Below are positions 1 to 9,165 of a stretch of 64,000 bases of DNA, one piece after another. Position 1 is the first letter of the stretch, and the number at the start of each line of letters is the position of its first letter. Source of the DNA: Paucilactobacillus hokkaidonensis JCM 18461 (GTDB lineage Bacteria > Bacillota > Bacilli > Lactobacillales > Lactobacillaceae); NCBI RefSeq assembly GCF_000829395.1, contig NZ_AP014680.1:744001-808000 (forward strand), in the 5' to 3' direction. A model generated the notes under the pieces. The model made no database searches and was not told where the DNA came from. It worked only from the letters and a program-made list of their open reading frames with translations. The translations under genes and the position numbers were made by a program.

Positions 1-2
1 GA

Positions 3-1322
3 ACTGGACTAAATGAAGATGTGATTCGAGAAATATCGCGGCAAAAAGAAGAGCCAAGCTGGATGCTTGAAATCAGGTTAACGGCTTACCATCAGTTTTT
101 GACGATGAAGATGCCCACGTTTGGTCCAGATTTGAGTAACCTAGATTTAGATCGAATTAATTATTTTCAACGGTCAACAGATGCGGTTGCACGAAAGTGG
201 GCGGATGTGCCTGATCAAATTAAAACGACATTTGAAAAAATTGGAGTGCCACAGGCGGAACGCGAATATCTGGCGGGTGCATCAGCGCAGTATGAATCGG
301 AGGCCGTTTATGCTAATTTGAAACATGATCTGCAAGAAAAAGGAATTATTTTTATGGATACGGATAGTGCTTTGCGGCAGTATCCGGAGTTAGTCCATGA
401 ATATTTTGCTCAGTTAGTGCCGAGTGATAATAATATTTTTGCGGCCCTGAATACTGCGGTTTGGTCGGGCGGTACGTTTATCTATGTACCCAAAGGTGTT
501 CATGCGGATGTGCCGATTCAAAGCTTTTTTAGAATTAATGCAGGTAATACGGGGCAGTTTGAACGGACGCTGATTATTGTGGACGAAGGTGGCAGTGTGA
601 ATTACGTTGAGGGATGTACAGCACCGACTTATTCAGACGATAGTTTGCATGCTGCTGTGGTGGAAGTATTTGTTAAGCGGGATGCTTTTTGTCGCTACAC
701 TACAATTCAAAACTGGTCTGATAACGTTTATAGTTTGGAAACTAAGCGTGCCTGTGCTGCCGAAAACGCAGTGATGGAGTGGGTTGATGGTAATTTAGGA
801 TCTAAGGTAACGATGAAGTATCCCAGTATTTATCTAACCGGAGAACACGCTAAGGGAACCATGCTATCAATTGCATTTGCTAATGGGCAAGTAGATCAAG
901 ATACTGGCGCACAAATGATTCATCAAGCACCGCACACTAGTTCAACTATCATTTCTAAGTCAATTTGTCGTGCGGGTGGCATCTGTGATTACCGTGGTAA
1001 AGTGGCGATGAATGCTGACAGCCATGGTTCTAGTTCGCATGTGGAATGTGATACGATAATCATGGATGATGAATCAACAAGTGATACCATTCCGTATAAT
1101 CAAGTGGAAATTGGGGATGTCACACTAGAACATGAGGCAAAGGTATCAAAAGTTTCAGAAGAAGAACTATATTATTTAATGAGTCGGGGGTTATCGGAAA
1201 ATGAAGCGACCAAAATGATCATCATGGGTTTCATTGAACCGTTCACGCAGCAATTGCCAATGGAATATGCAGTGGAATTAAACCGATTAATTGATTTTCA
1301 GATGGAGGGGTCAATCGGGTAA
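3..1322 (+). CDS. sufB: Fe-S cluster assembly scaffold SufB (5' end outside window)
   Basis: SufB is the core subunit of the SufBC(2)D scaffold that assembles iron-sulfur clusters in the cytosol. The frame is open from the first bases of the window with SufB-like residues, so the real start lies upstream; the GTG at 21 is internal. Family hallmarks are visible: QYESE near the start, [39 protein letters not shown], a conserved late cysteine in [11 protein letters not shown], and [22 protein letters not shown], ending in MEGSIG as in Bacillus SufB. In Firmicutes sufB usually ends a sufC-D-S-U-B operon, so those genes are expected just upstream. The stop codon overlaps the first base of a long palindromic element. 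Confidence 0.95.
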   Translation, partial: TGLNEDVIREISRQKEEPSWMLEIRLTAYHQFLTMKMPTFGPDLSNLDLDRINYFQRSTDAVARKWADVPDQIKTTFEKIGVPQAEREYLAGASAQYESEAVYANLKHDLQEKGIIFMDTDSALRQYPELVHEYFAQLVPSDNNIFAALNTAVWSGGTFIYVPKGVHADVPIQSFFRINAGNTGQFERTLIIVDEGGSVNYVEGCTAPTYSDDSLHAAVVEVFVKRDAFCRYTTIQNWSDNVYSLETKRACAAENAVMEWVDGNLGSKVTMKYPSIYLTGEHAKGTMLSIAFANGQVDQDTGAQMIHQAPHTSSTIISKSICRAGGICDYRGKVAMNADSHGSSSHVECDTIIMDDESTSDTIPYNQVEIGDVTLEHEAKVSKVSEEELYYLMSRGLSENEATKMIIMGFIEPFTQQLPMEYAVELNRLIDFQMEGSIG

Positions 1323-1470
1323 GAGTGTGATCCCCGCGGGTAGAAACCGGAGCACAACGGTAAAGACAGCAGTATAATTTCTTCGAACTTTGAAGTGATT
1401 ATACTGCTGTCTTTATTGTTGTGTGCAGGTCTTTGTGCGGGAGTGAGCACGTTTAGGCAATTTAAATAAA
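1322..1470. repeat. Dispersed long-palindrome element, copy 1
   Basis: An imperfect palindrome of about 130 bp begins at the sufB stop codon. Outer arms read AGAGTGTGATCCCCGCGGG on the left and the inverted equivalent ending GAGCACGTTTAGGCAA on the right. An inner hairpin (AGACAGCAGTATAAT paired with ATTATACTGCTGTCT) is followed by a short T-rich stretch and may act as the suf operon terminator. The outer arms match other copies in this window, whereas the inner stem is unique to this copy. Confidence 0.8.
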
Positions 1471-1510
1471 GTAAACCGTTTTAGCTTGTATTTTGTAATT
1501 GCTGTCTGCT

Positions 1511-1556
1511 AATATCGAACTATTCTTGCATAGACAAAATAGAATGTTCGTGATAG
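1511..1556 (+). promoter_or_regulatory. Candidate PurR box pair upstream of guaD
   Basis: Two inverted CGAAC cores are present: AATATCGAACTATTC on the plus strand at 1511-1525 and the same type of box on the minus strand, around GTTCG at 1546-1550. About 25 bp separate the cores, equivalent to about 17 bp between 14-bp boxes, which is the geometry known for Bacillus PurR PurBoxes. This is an inference from pattern; no purine riboswitch was recognised in this leader. Confidence 0.5.
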
Positions 1557-1590
1557 ACTAATTTCAACTTATAATCTTATTCTGAAGGGA

Positions 1591-2940
1591 ATGATTAAGG
1601 CTGTGGAGTCGTTAGTGATTGAAGGATCATTTTTTAGTGCATCTAAATCAACTGTAGTCAATTATAAACATCATTCATTAATAAGTATTGATCAAAATGG
1701 GATGATTGATCGAGTAATTAACGAACATCAGGAAGATTATGATCAAGTTCGAAAAAGAGCCGATCATGCAGGGCGGCTAATTGAGTTGCAGCCAGATGAA
1801 TATTTGTTACCTGGTTTTATCGATTTACACGTCCACGCGCCCCAGTGGCCACAAGCCGGGCTTGCATTGGATCGACCGCTGAATGAGTGGCTAAATCATT
1901 ATACATTTCCATTAGAAGCACGCTACCAAGATTCACAATTTGCCCAGCATGTTTATGAACAATTGGTTCCAGAATTATTGGCCAATGGAACTACAACTGC
2001 ATTGTATTTTGGCACAATTCATAATTCAGCTAATTTAATATTGGCCAAGGCTGCCGTTAAATTTGGTCAACGCGCGTTTATTGGTAAAGTGGCAATGGAT
2101 AATCCGGAGCAAACACCATCCTATTATCGAGATGAAAGTTCGCAGGCAGCACTCAGCCAAACAGATGAATTTATCCAGAAGATGGAATCATTGCAACAAC
2201 AGACTGGTGGGCACATCACTCCTGTAATTACCCCCCGATTTGTTCCTAGTTGTACAGATGAAACTTTAAATGGACTCGGCCAAATAGCACGAAAATATGA
2301 TTTACCAATTCAATCGCATTGTAGTGAAAGTAATTGGGAGCATCAATATGTGATTGATCGATTTGGACAACATGATGCACAGGTATTAGACAAGTTTGGC
2401 TTGTTAACTCAGCGTTCAGTCATGGCACATGGAACTCAATTAGATGATACAGATATTGATCTATTCAAGCAACGTGGTAGTGCTGTTGCCCATTGCCCGA
2501 TTTCAAATGCATACTTTGGCAATGGAGTTTTACCGGTTAATAAGCTGATAGTTAACCATAATAAAATTGGCTTAGGTAGTGATATTTCTGGTGGATATTC
2601 ACCAAGTTTGTATGAAAATAGTCGTCAAGCTGTTCAAGCATCAAGAATGCTGGAAGATGGAACGGATACCACTTTACCAGCTTCAAAACGGGGTGCTTCA
2701 AATAGGCGTATATCCATGAAAACATCTTTTTATATGGCAACAGTTGGTGGAGCTGACAGTCTAAATATTATGGCAGGAAAAATCGAACCTGGCTATGTTG
2801 CTGATCTTCAAATTGTGCAAGATAAAAATGCCGATTTTGCGGCCGAACCGGCGGATGTATTGGATCGGTTAATGTATCAGACGAGTCCTGCAACTATTAA
2901 AAAAGTTTTTGTTGGTGGACAATTAGTAACTGAAAAATAA
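1591..2940 (+). CDS. guaD: Guanine deaminase (amidohydrolase family)
   Basis: Predicted to hydrolyse guanine to xanthine plus ammonia in purine salvage. It shows the metallo-amidohydrolase pattern: HVH metal ligands at residues 80-82 in GFIDLHVHAPQ, then the conserved ITPRFVPSC, a metal His in SHCSES near residue 240, MAHGTQL near 277 and the metal Asp in GSDISGG near 330. At 449 aa it has the usual length. The ATG at 1591 lies immediately after a GAAGGGA Shine-Dalgarno, which is very close; the in-frame GTG at 1603 has better spacing and may be the true start. A purine permease follows after 11 bp, so the two form an operon probably controlled by the upstream PurR-box pair. Confidence 0.88.
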   Translation: MIKAVESLVIEGSFFSASKSTVVNYKHHSLISIDQNGMIDRVINEHQEDYDQVRKRADHAGRLIELQPDEYLLPGFIDLHVHAPQWPQAGLALDRPLNEWLNHYTFPLEARYQDSQFAQHVYEQLVPELLANGTTTALYFGTIHNSANLILAKAAVKFGQRAFIGKVAMDNPEQTPSYYRDESSQAALSQTDEFIQKMESLQQQTGGHITPVITPRFVPSCTDETLNGLGQIARKYDLPIQSHCSESNWEHQYVIDRFGQHDAQVLDKFGLLTQRSVMAHGTQLDDTDIDLFKQRGSAVAHCPISNAYFGNGVLPVNKLIVNHNKIGLGSDISGGYSPSLYENSRQAVQASRMLEDGTDTTLPASKRGASNRRISMKTSFYMATVGGADSLNIMAGKIEPGYVADLQIVQDKNADFAAEPADVLDRLMYQTSPATIKKVFVGGQLVTEK

Positions 2941-2951
2941 AGGAGAACAGC

Positions 2952-4292
2952 ATGCAAGCGCAAAATGAAGGATTATTGATTGGACCAGATGATAAAGTTG
3001 ATAATGTTGAGGCTGGTGTTTTAGGCTTACAACATGTGTTAGCAATGGATGTTTATGTTCCGCCAGTTATTTTGGCAGGAATGCTGTCCATGGGAACTGC
3101 TGATACTTCCGGACTACTCCAGTCAACATTCTTAGCAGCTGGAATTGGTACCATTTTACAAACGTGGTTGTTCATGAAAATGCCTGTTTCACAAGGCCCT
3201 TCATTTGTGCCACTAAGTGCTGCAGCTGGTGTTGTTTTAGCTAGTGGTGGCGTTGCCAGTGGAATGGGGACGTTACTGGGTGCCCTAATTGTAGGTGCAA
3301 TTTTGTTGATTCTACTCGGGCTTAGTGGTGCGTTTCAAAAAATAATTTCAACGTTAGTTCCAGCAGTTGTTGGTGGCACAATAATCACCTGTGTTGGTTT
3401 GTCATTAATTCCATCTGCTTTAAATGATAATGTATTTGAAGCGAGTGGCAATATTAATCAAAATATTGTGCTGGCTGTCATCACTGCTGGTACATTACTC
3501 CTTTCCGTAGCAATTAGTATTCGTTTTCCTAAGGTCCAACGGGTATTCAAGACTGGTTCGATTGTGTTGGCGTTATTAGTTGGCACCGGTGTTTCGGCCA
3601 TGATGGGTCGATTTGATTGGCAGACGGTTGCTAATTCACCATGGGTTAGTTTGCCTGGTCGAACTATTTTTCATTATGGGGTTCATTTTTCATTCACGGC
3701 CATTATCACGTTTATTATTATTTATGCAATTTTAACAACAGAAACTACTGGAACTTGGTTCGCCATGGGCGCCGTTACCAATCATAAAATTACTAAGCGA
3801 CAATGGAATCGGGGAATTATCGGTGAAGGATTAAGCTGTTTAGTGGCCGCTTTGGCAGGAACCACTCCGGTAACTGGATATTCAACTAATGCTGGAATTA
3901 TTTCAATCACTGGAATTGCAAGTAAGCGTGTCTTCATTGCTGCTGGTGGTTGGTTTATCTTATTAGGATTTTTCAGTAAATTGTCTGCGTTTCTGTCAGC
4001 TATTCCGGCCCCAGTGATCGGTGGTGTATTTGCAATTATCTGTGTGACGATCATGTTAAATGGCCTCAATGTTATTCGTGGACTAAAAACAGGTGAGAGT
4101 GATTTATATATTATTGGATTACCGATTATTTTGACAATTGCCCTTGTGTTACTTCCTAGCAAAGTATTGAATGAAACGCCACAAATGATGCAATACTTAC
4201 TTGCTTCGCCAATTGCGATTGCGGCAATTACTGCTATTATATTAAATTTAATTATGCCACGGCGTCGAAACTTTCAATCGTTGGATGATTAG
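2952..4292 (+). CDS. NCS2-family xanthine/uracil permease
   Basis: A polytopic membrane protein of the nucleobase:cation symporter-2 (NAT) family, about 12-14 hydrophobic segments in 446 aa. The N-terminal LGLQHVLAMD and PPVIL motif, the QGPSFVPLSA segment and the family signature region TTPVTGYSTNAGI are visible. It probably imports xanthine, guanine or a related purine; the exact substrate cannot be read from sequence. A strong AGGAGA site precedes the ATG, and the short gap after guaD implies co-transcription, which fits uptake of guanine or xanthine and its deamination. Confidence 0.85.
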   Translation: MQAQNEGLLIGPDDKVDNVEAGVLGLQHVLAMDVYVPPVILAGMLSMGTADTSGLLQSTFLAAGIGTILQTWLFMKMPVSQGPSFVPLSAAAGVVLASGGVASGMGTLLGALIVGAILLILLGLSGAFQKIISTLVPAVVGGTIITCVGLSLIPSALNDNVFEASGNINQNIVLAVITAGTLLLSVAISIRFPKVQRVFKTGSIVLALLVGTGVSAMMGRFDWQTVANSPWVSLPGRTIFHYGVHFSFTAIITFIIIYAILTTETTGTWFAMGAVTNHKITKRQWNRGIIGEGLSCLVAALAGTTPVTGYSTNAGIISITGIASKRVFIAAGGWFILLGFFSKLSAFLSAIPAPVIGGVFAIICVTIMLNGLNVIRGLKTGESDLYIIGLPIILTIALVLLPSKVLNETPQMMQYLLASPIAIAAITAIILNLIMPRRRNFQSLDD

Positions 4293-4363
4293 CTTTTTTA
4301 TTCTAGCTATATAAATCATACTATTTCATTGAGAAAATATTTGAATGACTAACGGCTAGAGCC

Positions 4364-4590
4364 AAAAAAAACACAACCAATAAATTCAAAGATCGAATTT
4401 ATTAATTGTGTTTTTCCATTTACACTACGACATTAAACCGTAGCGATTCACACTTTTTATTTAGACGTGTTCATAGTTACAAATGTCTAGAGTGTAAACA
4501 AAAAAACACAACCAATAAATTCAAAGATCGAATTTATTAATTGTGTTTTTTCATTTACACTACGACATTAAACCGTAGCTATTCACACTT
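4364..4590. repeat. Tandem hairpin duplication downstream of the LysM gene
   Basis: Two near-identical blocks of about 98 bp (about 4364-4462 and 4499-4598) are separated by a 135-bp offset. Each holds two hairpins: an A/T-rich one around AATAAATTC...GAATTTATT flanked by ACACAA/TTGTGT, and one around CTACGACATTAAACCGTAG. Read on the minus strand, the copy next to the gene starts AGTGTGAA just after the LysM stop and ends near GAACACGT, so it looks like a diverged member of the dispersed palindrome family. The hairpin plus T-run should terminate the minus-strand LysM transcript. Confidence 0.75.
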
Positions 4591-4596
4591 TTTATT

Positions 4597-5310
4597 TTAG
4601 TACCAACCAGTAGCATTTGAATGTGCCAATGCAGCTGACCATGAACCGTAACTCCTTGCTACGTATGAATCGGCAACACGTTCTTGATTAGCAGCTGAGT
4701 AATCACCATTTAGGTAACTTGAACTCAATTGATATTTACCAACGTATTGGCCATTTGTAGCTGTATATGAACCGCCTGATTCACGTGCAGCAATTGCAGC
4801 CTTGGCAGAAGCTTCTGAACCAGATGCTGAGCTTGTGTAACTGCTTGAAGTAGAAGTGTTTGAGCTTGATGCTTGTGAAGCAGTGCTTTGACTAGCTGAA
4901 GTTGCTTGACTAGTAGCAGTTGTACTTGTACTTGTTGCAGTAGAAGTAGCAACACTAGAAGTTGAAGTAGCAGTAGAAGTAGCTGCGCTAGAAGTTGTAG
5001 CACTTGAACTAGCAGCAGGAGTTGTTGCAACTTCTTGTTGTGTAGCTTGGTGAACATCACCATTATCTTCAATCATTAATTTTTGACCAACGTAGATCAA
5101 GTTTTTGTCAGCAATGCTGTTCTTTTGTGTCAAGGTATCAACCATGCTGAGATCATTAGAGTATTTGTAAGAAATTTCTGAAAGAGTGTCGCCTGATTGA
5201 ACTGTGTAAATTTCATCGGCGCTAGCGTTTGTGGCAACTGCAACGGTACCTAATGCAACTGTACCTGCGACTGCGGCTGTGAACTTAATAACGTTTTTGC
5301 TTAATTTCAT
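4597..5310 (-). CDS. Secreted LysM protein, aggregation-promoting-factor-like
   Basis: A 237-aa secreted cell-wall protein. From the chosen start (ATG at 5310, AAAGGATGG upstream) it has a signal peptide ending near ASA-DE at residue 31, one LysM peptidoglycan-binding domain (about 34-80, YTVQSGDTLSEI), a Ser/Thr/Ala-rich linker (about 85-165) and a C-terminal lysozyme-like domain (about 168-237) beginning AIAARESGGSY and ending SNATGWY. That arrangement is typical of lactobacillus Apf-type proteins. The longer upstream frame lacks a signal-like N-terminus and overlaps the ribosome-binding site, so I discard it. A low-complexity antisense frame inside the linker is a shadow. Confidence 0.87.
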   Translation of the reverse strand: MKLSKNVIKFTAAVAGTVALGTVAVATNASADEIYTVQSGDTLSEISYKYSNDLSMVDTLTQKNSIADKNLIYVGQKLMIEDNGDVHQATQQEVATTPAASSSATTSSAATSTATSTSSVATSTATSTSTTATSQATSASQSTASQASSSNTSTSSSYTSSASGSEASAKAAIAARESGGSYTATNGQYVGKYQLSSSYLNGDYSAANQERVADSYVARSYGSWSAALAHSNATGWY

Positions 5311-5506
5311 AAATTTAAAAACCATCCTTTTCATTTGTGAGTTACTTACATCAACGTCTATGTATACTACAGGATGAAGATTACAAACATATAACACGGA
5401 CTTTTCTTTTTCCTGGTTTTTTGTGTTGTTTGTAATAAAACGGGACAATATTGCAACAAAAACCCATAAAATGGGATTTCGTGCGATTTAATCTGGGATG
5501 ACAATC

Positions 5507-5545
5507 AAAAAGCCAACAACGAAATGATAAAATTTCGTCGTTGGC
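5507..5545 (-). terminator. Rho-independent terminator of the thioesterase gene
   Basis: On the minus strand a stem GCCAACGACGAAAT pairs with ATTTCGTTGTTGGC around a short loop, directly followed by TTTTT. It lies about 100 bp past the stop of the thioesterase gene. Between here and the LysM start (5311-5506) I see no gene, only the LysM leader and promoter region. Confidence 0.8.
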
Positions 5546-5648
5546 ACGCTGTTGATGTAACTGAACCGCTGAAAGAACGGGTTCTATAACTATAATATCG
5601 TACGTGGCATAAAAATCAACCGAAGATTTTGTGAACTTAATAGTACGT

Positions 5649-6164
5649 TTAGAATTTTGACCATGGAAATTCAATATTGATATTATCTATCGCTGTTTGA
5701 CTGGCTAACCGCAGCTGTTTACGTTGTGCAACACGTTCACTGTAGTTAGCACACATGGTCTGTTGTTCCTTGGTTTCGGGAGCAATATGATCAAATGTCA
5801 CTTCTGCAGTGACATCATCAATCACAAATGTGATAAAACAAGTGAACCCTAAAAATCGTTTACCAGTTTTTAAATGTTCACCAGTCACTTTGGCAAAGAC
5901 TTCAATGGAACGATTACCAAAACCGGTCACATATGCTTCAAGGCACATTGAATCTTGAGCTTTAAATGGGGCAATGAAGTTGACATGATCAATGGTGGCC
6001 GTCACGACAGTTTGACGTGCAATGCGCATTGCGGCGATCGAAGCTTCACGGTCCACTAAATCCAAAACACGACCGCCAAACAAAGTTCCGTGTTCATTTA
6101 AATCGGTTGGAAAAATTCGATGACAGGCGACTGCTAAAGTGTCATTGCAAGTGATTGTTGGCAT
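5649..6164 (-). CDS. Acyl-CoA thioesterase, hotdog fold (YkhA-like)
   Basis: A cytosolic hotdog-fold protein that should hydrolyse acyl-CoA thioesters. The family signature is clear: NEHGTLFGGRVLDLVD, followed by a second conserved strand around TATIDHVNFIAPF. About 171 aa is normal for single-domain enzymes of this group. Two ATGs are possible: the one at 6179 has no spaced Shine-Dalgarno, whereas the ATG at 6164 is preceded by AAGGATGG at about 11 nt, so I chose the latter. It is monocistronic with its own terminator. The natural acyl substrate is not predictable. Confidence 0.8.
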   Translation of the reverse strand: MPTITCNDTLAVACHRIFPTDLNEHGTLFGGRVLDLVDREASIAAMRIARQTVVTATIDHVNFIAPFKAQDSMCLEAYVTGFGNRSIEVFAKVTGEHLKTGKRFLGFTCFITFVIDDVTAEVTFDHIAPETKEQQTMCANYSERVAQRKQLRLASQTAIDNINIEFPWSKF

Positions 6165-6276
6165 GCTTAAATGCACCATCCTTAATAGATTAATTTAAAC
6201 CAGCATAGATATAATTTTAGCTGGAGTCAAACAATAGTTGGAAAAATGCTTTGGCAAATTTTATTTTATTCTAATT

Positions 6277-6366
6277 AGAAGTATAATTCTAAATACCTTT
6301 AAAGTGAGACTAATTAGAAGTATAATTCTAATTAACAGAAAATAAATAAAAACTAGAATTATACTT
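6277..6366. repeat. Three copies of AAGTATAATTCTA upstream of the ATPase gene
   Basis: Two direct copies of TTAGAAGTATAATTCTAA (TTAGAA-N6-TTCTAA palindromes at 6275-6292 and 6314-6331) are followed by an inverted copy TAGAATTATACTT at 6354-6366. Each contains a TATAAT-like core, so the sites could be operators overlapping a promoter for the downstream gene at 6388. Confidence 0.6.
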
Positions 6367-6387
6367 TTAATGGTAGGAGGGTGAAGC

Positions 6388-7578
6388 ATGGTTACACGAC
6401 AGTTATATTTAAATCGATTAAAAAAGTATCAGGATACAGAATTCATTAAAGTAATCACTGGGGTACGGCGATCTGGAAAAACATTTATTCTACAGATGTT
6501 TCGTGATTATCTTAAAAATAATGGTATTGAAGAAAAACAAATTATTTTTATTAATTTTGAATCAATGAAATATCAACATTTACTCAATAAAGATGCACTC
6601 TATCAGTTTGTAATTGATCATGTGCTCCCAGATAAAAAGATGTATTTGTTTTTTGATGAAATACAACGAGTGTCTGAATGGCAAGATGCTATTAATAGTT
6701 TTAGAGTTGATTTGGATGTCGATATTTATATTTCTGGTTCCAATGCATCATTACTATCTGGAGAACTTAGTACATTGCTGACTGGGAGAATGGTCGAAAT
6801 TCCAGTTTATCCACTATCTTTTAAAGAATTTATTCAATTCAAGGAGTATAGTGGAGCGCCTGACAAAATATTTAATGATTACGTCACTGAGGGTGGATTT
6901 CCTGCGGCAGTGCTGATTGATGATTTAGAAGTTAAACGCAGTGTGTTAGACGGAATTTATAGCTCAATTATTCTACGAGATGTCAGTGAAAGAGCTAATA
7001 TTCGTAATGATAGCATGTTAACCCGAATTACATCATTTTTGTTGAGTGAAATTGGTAATCCTATTTCTGCTAATAAAATCGCTGGTGTACTGAAAAGTGA
7101 AGGACTAACTACAGCTAATAATCAGTCCGTGGCAAAATATATTGCTTTGCTGCGTGAAGCATTTATCTTCTACCAGGCAAGGCGCTATGATTTACGAGGT
7201 AAAAGTTATTTGCGTTCAACCGCTAAATATTATGCTGTTGATACTGGTTTACGAAATACTACTTTGAACAAGAGCTATCAAGATAATTTTGGCCATCAAA
7301 TTGAAAACATTGTTTTTATTGAGTTATTACGTCGAGGCTACCGGGTAGATATTGGAAAATATGACAATAAAGAGATTGATTTTATCGCCAAAAAAGGAAA
7401 TGAAATTGAGTATTATCAAGTAATGATGCAGTTGCCAGAGAATAATGATCGAGAGCTTGGAAACCTAAAGTATCTTGATGATAATTATAAAAAAACGGTT
7501 ATTACGGCTAACAGAATGAATGTTGGGAGTGTTGACGGAATTGAGATTAAACATATTGTTGATTGGTTGTTAGAATAA
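6388..7578 (+). CDS. AAA-family ATPase with DUF4143 domain
   Basis: A 396-aa P-loop protein of the AAA_14/DUF4143 family. Walker A GVRRSGKT lies at residues 25-32, Walker B YLFFDEIQ near 90, and a sensor-like ISGSNASLL near 115. The C-terminal half (about 200-390) is the DUF4143 region with the nuclease-like D..E.DF pattern in KEIDFIAKKG. Such proteins are widespread and patchily distributed in bacteria; their function is unclear, with defence- or toxin-like roles suggested by the nuclease-like fold. GGAGG precedes the ATG by 8 nt. It is a lone gene between terminators and behind repeated palindromic sites. Confidence 0.8.
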   Translation: MVTRQLYLNRLKKYQDTEFIKVITGVRRSGKTFILQMFRDYLKNNGIEEKQIIFINFESMKYQHLLNKDALYQFVIDHVLPDKKMYLFFDEIQRVSEWQDAINSFRVDLDVDIYISGSNASLLSGELSTLLTGRMVEIPVYPLSFKEFIQFKEYSGAPDKIFNDYVTEGGFPAAVLIDDLEVKRSVLDGIYSSIILRDVSERANIRNDSMLTRITSFLLSEIGNPISANKIAGVLKSEGLTTANNQSVAKYIALLREAFIFYQARRYDLRGKSYLRSTAKYYAVDTGLRNTTLNKSYQDNFGHQIENIVFIELLRRGYRVDIGKYDNKEIDFIAKKGNEIEYYQVMMQLPENNDRELGNLKYLDDNYKKTVITANRMNVGSVDGIEIKHIVDWLLE

Positions 7579-7624
7579 GAAAATGGCTGAAAATCAGAGA
7601 TTGATTTTCAGCCATTTTCTTATT
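7574..7624. terminator. Bidirectional terminator between ATPase and permease genes
   Basis: A perfect 23-bp inverted repeat (AATAAGAAAATGGCTGAAAA... at 7574-7596 and its complement at 7602-7624) with a 5-nt loop. The left arm includes the ATPase stop codon. A/T ends on both sides let it serve the convergent permease gene as well. Confidence 0.8.
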
Positions 7625-7673
7625 GATAAAACTGTGTTCAATGAGTCATGTTGATGCTAAAAAATTAGTCGAC

Positions 7674-9014
7674 TCATCTTTCGTTTCCTTTTGCTTGTTT
7701 ATGCATCTGATAATAAAACACAGGAATACCAATAATTACAAAGATAAATGATAGCAAGACACCATGAAAATCAGACATAATTTCACTAACAATCACAAAC
7801 AATGATCCTAAAATTGCAATGATGGGTGTCAGTGGATACAGTGGAATTGAAAAGACGCGGTGTGCATTCGGATTACGCTTACGTAAAATCGTTGGGCCAA
7901 AGAAGGCCATTACATAGAAGCAATATACTGTAAAAATACATAATTCAGATAGTCGATCAGCATCGAAGAAGACAATCATAATGCCAGCAATTACTAGTGT
8001 TACCACAGTACACCAGATTGGAGTACGAGTGGTAGGACTTAAGTAGGCCAAAATACGTTGGAATGGCAATTCCTTATCTTTTGCCATGGCGTACATAATG
8101 CGTGGGAAAGTCATGATTTTCCCATTCATACAACCTACGATTGAAATGATAATACCAATACTCAGGATTTTACCACCAAGTGGGCCAAAGTCCTTATTAG
8201 CCATATATGGAATTGCGCCAGTGCCTAAGTCATGGATTTTCTGAGCAGGGATGCTTCTAAAAACACCAAATGTAACTAACAAATAAATAACGAGTACTAA
8301 TAAAATTCCAAAAACGATTGCTTGTGGCAGCCGTTTACTGGGGTTCTTAATTTCACCGCCTAGATTAGCAACTAATATCCAGCCATCGAAGGCAAACAAA
8401 GTAGCTAAAATAGCGACGCCAAAGCCACCGGTACTCTGATGAACTTGCGCAATAGAATGACCAAAGGCAGATTGATCACCAAAGAATAGTCCAAAAATAA
8501 CTAATGCTGCTACGGGTAATAATTTGCAGACGGTTGTGATTATTGCAAAGCCAGCACCATATCGATTAGAAAACATATTTAAAATTCCAACGGCAATTAT
8601 GGCAATTAACGCAATTGGAATTGTCCAACTATGTGGAATATGAAAAAAGTCAATTAGTAATAATGAAAGGTAGGCACCTAATGAAGCAATCATTGCTGGT
8701 CCATAAATAATAATCTGCATCCAACCGGACAAGAAGCCCCATAATTTACCGTATAGTTTTTCCATATAAACGTATAGGCCACCAGTTTCAGGCATTTGTG
8801 ATGCAATTTCAGCAATCGTCAAGCCAGCTGTTAATGTAATGATACCACCTGCTAACCACGCTAATAATGCACCAGTAGTTGAACCGGCATCATCTAAAAC
8901 AGCAGACTGACGTACAAAAATACCGACACCAATAATGGTTCCCACAACCAAAGATAATGCCGACCATAAACCAAGTGATCGATTTAACTCGACATCCTTA
9001 TGTTCATTTTTCAT
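7674..9014 (-). CDS. APC-superfamily amino-acid permease (SteT/LAT-like)
   Basis: A 446-aa membrane transporter with about 12 hydrophobic segments. The N-terminal LGLWSALSLVVGTIIGVGIF is the conserved APC glycine-rich TM1 motif; PETGGLYVYMEKLYG and AFDGWILVANLGGEIKNP match the LAT/SteT subgroup, which exchanges neutral amino acids such as Ser/Thr. The ATG at 9014 is preceded by GGGAAGAA at suitable spacing; the open frame upstream has no transporter-like features. It is divergent from the Met T-box transcription unit, so a link to amino-acid supply is possible but not shown. Confidence 0.85.
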   Translation of the reverse strand: MKNEHKDVELNRSLGLWSALSLVVGTIIGVGIFVRQSAVLDDAGSTTGALLAWLAGGIITLTAGLTIAEIASQMPETGGLYVYMEKLYGKLWGFLSGWMQIIIYGPAMIASLGAYLSLLLIDFFHIPHSWTIPIALIAIIAVGILNMFSNRYGAGFAIITTVCKLLPVAALVIFGLFFGDQSAFGHSIAQVHQSTGGFGVAILATLFAFDGWILVANLGGEIKNPSKRLPQAIVFGILLVLVIYLLVTFGVFRSIPAQKIHDLGTGAIPYMANKDFGPLGGKILSIGIIISIVGCMNGKIMTFPRIMYAMAKDKELPFQRILAYLSPTTRTPIWCTVVTLVIAGIMIVFFDADRLSELCIFTVYCFYVMAFFGPTILRKRNPNAHRVFSIPLYPLTPIIAILGSLFVIVSEIMSDFHGVLLSFIFVIIGIPVFYYQMHKQAKGNER

Positions 9015-9130
9015 ACTAATTATTCTTCCCGTCTTACTAAATTTTAATAATATCAATTTTACCGATAATGACAGCAAAAAGCAATTTTTAAGCCGACTAT
9101 TACCATTAAAATAGGATTTTAAAAATAAAT

Positions 9131-9159
9131 TTGACAAATCAAAGTCCACGTTTTATGAT
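9131..9159 (+). promoter_or_regulatory. Promoter of the Met T-box transcript
   Basis: TTGACA at 9131-9136, a 17-bp spacer and TATGAT at 9154-9159 form a good sigma-A promoter about 30 bp ahead of the T-box structure. Confidence 0.7.
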
Positions 9160-9165
9160 GTTAAC

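Noticed and set aside
1441-1590. Purine riboswitch upstream of guaD
   Set aside because: The conserved TATA...loop-loop pattern of the purine aptamer could not be found; paired CGAAC boxes fit better.
4725-5072. Leu/Gln-rich antisense frame inside the LysM gene
   Set aside because: It is a low-complexity shadow of the Ser/Thr/Ala-rich linker read in another frame.
5381-5674. 97-codon minus-strand frame after the thioesterase gene
   Set aside because: It crosses the thioesterase terminator hairpin and has no start signal or protein-like pattern.
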